Shown here: positions 38,347 to 41,401 of the stretch, piece after piece | How positions within the stretch are numbered: the stretch's first letter is position 1 | Layout: every line of letters begins with the position of its first letter | Assembly (NCBI RefSeq): GCF_000719555.1 | Contig: NZ_JOGX01000067.1 | Coordinates: forward strand, 1 to 41,401 | Source: Streptomyces sp. NRRL F-5727 | GTDB taxonomy: Bacteria; Actinomycetota; Actinomycetes; Streptomycetales; Streptomycetaceae | Length of the DNA: 41,401 bases | Direction: 5' to 3' | The notes under the pieces: model-generated | The model's database searches: none | The model's input: the letters and a program-made list of their open reading frames with translations, nothing else | What the model was told of the DNA's origin: nothing | Translations under genes and position numbers: made by a program

Positions 38347-39876
38347 TCAGGGGGTGGTGTGGGCCGAGGCCCGGGCGAGGGCGCCGGTCGCGTGGGCCAG
38401 CAGGCCGAGCGCGGCGGCGCCGCAGACGAGGGCGGGGAGGGCTCCGGGTCCCCAGGCGCCGACGAGGGTCCGTACGGGGACGGCGAGCGCGTCGAAGCCG
38501 GGGAGCGGGAGCCGGGCGGCCAGCACGCTCGCGAGGCCGAGGGCTTCGGCGGCGCAGGCGGCGGCGAGGGCGGCGGCGGCGGTCTCGGGGTGTCCGTGGA
38601 CGGTGAGCAGCCGGGCGAGGAGGAGCAGGGCGCCGAGGGCGAGGGCGCCGGCGGTGAGGCCGGTGAGCGCCAGCAGGGCGGTGAGGGCGGCGAGGTGGAG
38701 GAGGACGGCGGCGAGCAGCCACGCGCGCGTGGCGGCGGCGAAGTCGGCGAGGCCGCGGCTGGCGGCGATGCGCCGACGGGCCCGGCCGGCGAAGAGGTGG
38801 GCGCACCAGGCGGCGGGCGCGACGGCGAGCGCGAGACCGAGGAGCGGCGCGGGGGCGAGGGTCCAGGCGCCGTCGGGTCCACCGCCGAGCACCTGCTCCA
38901 GGAGGCCGTCGCCGGCGACGGCGTACGCGAGGAGCCACAGGGTCCAGAGCCGGGCGGCGGGCACGGGGGCGGCGGCGCGCAGCGGTCCGCGCCGGACGGC
39001 GAGGACGAGCGCGCCGGCGAGCGCGAGCGCCCCGGCGGTCGCGGCGGCGACCCGGGCGGCCCCGTCGAGGTGGAGCAGGGCGGGCACCAGGAGCGCGGCG
39101 GCGGCGCCGGGGGCGAGCGCGGCGAGCGCCCACGGGGCGCGGGGCTCGGGGGCGTGCTCGGCGGGCGCGGGTTCCAGGTGGCCGCGGGGTACGCGCGCGT
39201 ACAGCTCCTCGGCGAGCGAGAAGACGTCCCGGTGCCGGTAGCGGGCGGCGGTCCGGTCGGTGAAGCCCTGCGCTTCGAGCCCGGCGGCGATCTCCATCGG
39301 GTCGACGGCGCGGGCGCACAGCTCCCGGTGCCGGTGCATGAGCACCTTGACGGGGTCTCCGGCGGTGCGCCGCGGGGGCTTGGCGGCGGGTGGCGGTTCG
39401 GCGGGCGCGGGCGCCTCGCCCCAGGCGGCCCCGGGGCCGGGCGCGACGGCACCGCCGGGGGCGGGGGCAGAGGCGGGCGGCGCGGCAGGCACGGGGGCGC
39501 TTCCGGCCTCCGGCTCGTGCGGCTCGTCCGGCTCCTGCGGCTCCGCCGCTTCCGGCTGTTCCGCGTGGGGCTCGGACTCGGGCTCGGCCTCGTCCGCCTC
39601 GTCCGCCTCGGCGGCGGGGGCGGGTGCCGGGTCGGCGGCGGGGTGGCGGGGCGGGCCGAAGGCGGAGAGGAGGTCGTCGAGGGCGGACGCGCCGGGGGCG
39701 GGGTCCGGCGAGGCGGGCCGGGGGTCCCCGTGGAGGTCGAGGGTGGGGAGCGCGCCGGCGGGCCCCGCGGCTATGGCGGGGGGCGCGGGTTCCGCGTCCA
39801 CCGCGGGGGCGCCGAGGAGAGCCTCGGAGCGTGCGTCCCAGGCTCCGGGGCTCGTCGGGGCGGCGGGGCCGCGCAT
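38347..39876 (-). CDS. polytopic membrane protein with long acidic Pro/Ala-rich cytosolic domain
   Basis: The start at ATG 39874-39876 (MRGPAAPTSPGAWDARSE) is fixed by GAAGGAGG 7 nt upstream; ATG 39897 would overlap the glycosyltransferase stop and lacks a site. 509 residues. Residues 1-170 are disordered and acidic. A conserved helical motif then follows (VKVLMHRHRELCARAVDP and FTDRTAARYRHRDVFSLAEE). The last ~300 residues contain eight to ten Ala/Leu-rich membrane helices. I do not recognise a named family. The position 13 bp after a PelF-like glycosyltransferase suggests a partner in polymer export or assembly. Confidence 0.75.
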   Translation of the reverse strand: MRGPAAPTSPGAWDARSEALLGAPAVDAEPAPPAIAAGPAGALPTLDLHGDPRPASPDPAPGASALDDLLSAFGPPRHPAADPAPAPAAEADEADEAEPESEPHAEQPEAAEPQEPDEPHEPEAGSAPVPAAPPASAPAPGGAVAPGPGAAWGEAPAPAEPPPAAKPPRRTAGDPVKVLMHRHRELCARAVDPMEIAAGLEAQGFTDRTAARYRHRDVFSLAEELYARVPRGHLEPAPAEHAPEPRAPWALAALAPGAAAALLVPALLHLDGAARVAAATAGALALAGALVLAVRRGPLRAAAPVPAARLWTLWLLAYAVAGDGLLEQVLGGGPDGAWTLAPAPLLGLALAVAPAAWCAHLFAGRARRRIAASRGLADFAAATRAWLLAAVLLHLAALTALLALTGLTAGALALGALLLLARLLTVHGHPETAAAALAAACAAEALGLASVLAARLPLPGFDALAVPVRTLVGAWGPGALPALVCGAAALGLLAHATGALARASAHTTP

Positions 39877-39889
39877 GGGGGTGCCTCCT

Positions 39890-41401
39890 TCAGGCATCGG
39901 GGGCTCCTCTGTCCGCGGCGACGGCCTTCGGCGCCCAGCCGCCGGCGAGGTGCGCCTCGGCGGGGTGGGCGAAGGGCACGTCGGACCCGGCACGGTGGCG
40001 TACCGGCGCGTGGGAGAGGAGTTCCAGGTAGATGCCGCGGAACGCGGCGAGGTTCTGCTCGACGGTGAAGAGTTCCAGCGCGCGGGCGCGGGCGGCGGCG
40101 CCGAGCCGGTGGCGGCGCTCGGGGTCGCGCAGCAGCGCGAGGCAGGCGTCGGCGAGCGCCCGGGGGTTGCGCGGGGGGACCACGAGCCCGGTGCCGCCGA
40201 TGATCTCGACGACCGCGCCGACGTCGGTGGAGACGGTGGCGCGGGCGCAGAACATGGCCTCGACGAGGCTGGCGGGGAAGCCCTCGACGGTGCTGGAGAG
40301 GACGACGACGGCGGCGGAGGCGTAGACGTCCTCCAGGGTGGGGGCCTCGGGTCCGCCGAGCTCCTCGAAGGAGACGGGGTTCTCGCCGACGGCGTGGGCG
40401 CCGGGGGCCTCGTCGGGGAAGAGCTGGGCGGCGAGCGCGGCGCACTGGGCGAGATAGGCGCAGTGGTCGCCGCCCGGTTCGGCCTCGCCGCCGTCGGCGG
40501 GGACGGAGACGATCCGCAGCCGGGCGTCGGGCCGGTGGGCGCGCAGTTCGGCGAAGGCGTGGAGGAGGGCGACGAGGTCCTTGGCGGGTTCGACCCGGCC
40601 GATCCACACGAGGGTGCCGGGCTCGCCGCTCTCCTCGTCCTCGCCGACCTCGGCGAAGCGTTCGGCGGGCATCCCGGGGTGGACGGTGCGGACCCGGTCC
40701 CGGTCGGCGCCGAGCCTCTCCTGCCAGCGGCGGGCGTGGGCGTTGCCGGGGGTGAGGAGGGCGGCCTGGCGGTACGTCTCGCCGGCGAGGCGGCCGTGGA
40801 GGGCGGCGAGCAGGGTGCGCAGCGCGGTGGAGCGGTCGCCGGCCTCCGCGTCGAGGTAGTGGGAGCGCAGGCCGACGCCGTACTCGGTGACGAGGAGCGG
40901 GGTGCCGAAGAAGCGTTTGGCCAGCAGGCCGGGGAGCGCGACGGGTCCGCCGGCGGTGGCGTGGCAGAGGTCGGCGGCGCCGAGGGCGGTCTCGTCGTAC
41001 CAGTCGAGGGAGAGGGGGCGCAGGGCCCGCTCCAGGTGGTCGGCGAAGGCGAGGTGGTCGTGGAGTCCGGCCGCGGCGGCGGCGCGGCGGGCGCCGGGGG
41101 CGCGGCAGGCGGTCTCCAGGAGGCGGACGGCGTCGTCGGAGCGGAGCGCGGCGGGCAGTCCGCCGCGGTCGCGGGCGAGGTCGGCGAGGGCGCCGAGGCC
41201 GGTGGCGAAGGAGTCGGCGGGGTCGCCGCCGGCGGGGTGGGCGGGGTCGGTCTCGGCGGTGAGGCCGGTGGCGAGGGCGTGGAAGCCCTCGGCGAAGCGG
41301 CGGCGGTCGCGGCGGCCGTAGGCGCGGCGGCCGCCGCGCTCGGGCGGGCCGGCGGGGAGGGCGCCCTCGCCGGTGGCGGGGAGGGGCCGGGTGTTGGGGG
41401 G
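39890..41401 (-). CDS. PelF-like GT4 glycosyltransferase (5' end off window)
   Basis: The frame is open from the right edge to the stop at 39890-39892, so about 503 codons are present and the start lies beyond the window. The N-terminal part contains DWYDETALGAADLCHATAGG, GLLAKRFFGTPLLVTEYGVG and LLTPGNAHARRWQERLGAD, all typical of PelF-type GT4 enzymes (the PelF acceptor-side HG/YG loop). The donor-binding half has WIGRVEPAKDLVALLHAF and the E-x7-E motif in STVEGFPASLVEAMFC. PelF polymerises UDP-GlcNAc/GalNAc into a cationic exopolysaccharide in Pseudomonas. The donor here is inferred. It is the first visible gene of a four-gene run. Confidence 0.85.
   Translation of the reverse strand, partial: PPNTRPLPATGEGALPAGPPERGGRRAYGRRDRRRFAEGFHALATGLTAETDPAHPAGGDPADSFATGLGALADLARDRGGLPAALRSDDAVRLLETACRAPGARRAAAAAGLHDHLAFADHLERALRPLSLDWYDETALGAADLCHATAGGPVALPGLLAKRFFGTPLLVTEYGVGLRSHYLDAEAGDRSTALRTLLAALHGRLAGETYRQAALLTPGNAHARRWQERLGADRDRVRTVHPGMPAERFAEVGEDEESGEPGTLVWIGRVEPAKDLVALLHAFAELRAHRPDARLRIVSVPADGGEAEPGGDHCAYLAQCAALAAQLFPDEAPGAHAVGENPVSFEELGGPEAPTLEDVYASAAVVVLSSTVEGFPASLVEAMFCARATVSTDVGAVVEIIGGTGLVVPPRNPRALADACLALLRDPERRHRLGAAARARALELFTVEQNLAAFRGIYLELLSHAPVRHRAGSDVPFAHPAEAHLAGGWAPKAVAADRGAPDA

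Overview
The window looks like chromosomal DNA of a Streptomyces or a close relative. GC content is very high, and codons usually end in G or C. It carries a WhiB-like (Wbl) regulator, mycoredoxin, the actinobacterial AdnAB resection machinery, UvrD2 with a C-terminal HRDC domain, and typical streptomycete lipoproteins. From memory, the gene order from the ABC1 kinase through wblC, uvrD2, mycoredoxin, nudC, adnB/adnA, the alkyltransferase-like protein and MoeZ parallels the block around Rv3197-Rv3206c in Mycobacterium tuberculosis and SCO5178-SCO5190 in S. coelicolor. That comparison is recollection and was not searched.

Left part (1-5740). A TerD-domain protein runs off the left edge. A YgjP-like metallopeptidase is divergent from a two-gene unit made of an E1/ThiF-like protein with a winged-helix-like N-terminus and an ABC1 (UbiB/AarF) kinase. 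A small zinc-ribbon protein follows. Next comes wblC (the whiB7 orthologue) with a small coupled partner gene. Its leader of about 600 nt holds an A-rich WhiB7-type promoter, a 105-codon upstream ORF with a strong ribosome binding site, and an intrinsic terminator just after that ORF. This is the layout of ribosome-mediated attenuation of an antibiotic-responsive regulator.

DNA repair and redox block (5747-20446). It contains UvrD2, mycoredoxin under a SigR-like promoter, a NudC-type NADH pyrophosphatase, an M20 dipeptidase, AdnB, two paralogous exported proteins, AdnA and an alkyltransferase-like protein. The 3' end of nudC has been replaced by a truncated copy of a hairpin-rich repeat. Its frame then runs with no stop through an intrinsic terminator and across mycoredoxin on the other strand. 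A complete, foldback relative of that repeat lies at 33453-33633.

Middle part (20525-35257). A polytopic flippase-like protein with a degenerate kinase-like segment and a YwiC-like membrane protein precede a complete respiratory nitrate reductase operon, narGHJI. Then come a small membrane protein, a MarR regulator with a palindromic operator overlapping its ribosome binding site, and two tandem S33-type lipoprotein peptidases separated by the foldback repeat. A strong bidirectional terminator closes the segment. This stretch looks like accessory content inside an otherwise conserved block.

Right part (35270-41401). MoeZ (E1 plus rhodanese) is followed by four tightly packed minus-strand genes: a PelF-like GT4 glycosyltransferase (cut by the right edge), a polytopic membrane protein, a sugar-nucleotide epimerase/dehydratase and a spherulin-4-type hydrolase. 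The combination suggests an exopolysaccharide pathway resembling Pel or galactosaminogalactan. This is the best candidate in the window for an undescribed system, with the nudC/repeat rearrangement and the wblC leader next.
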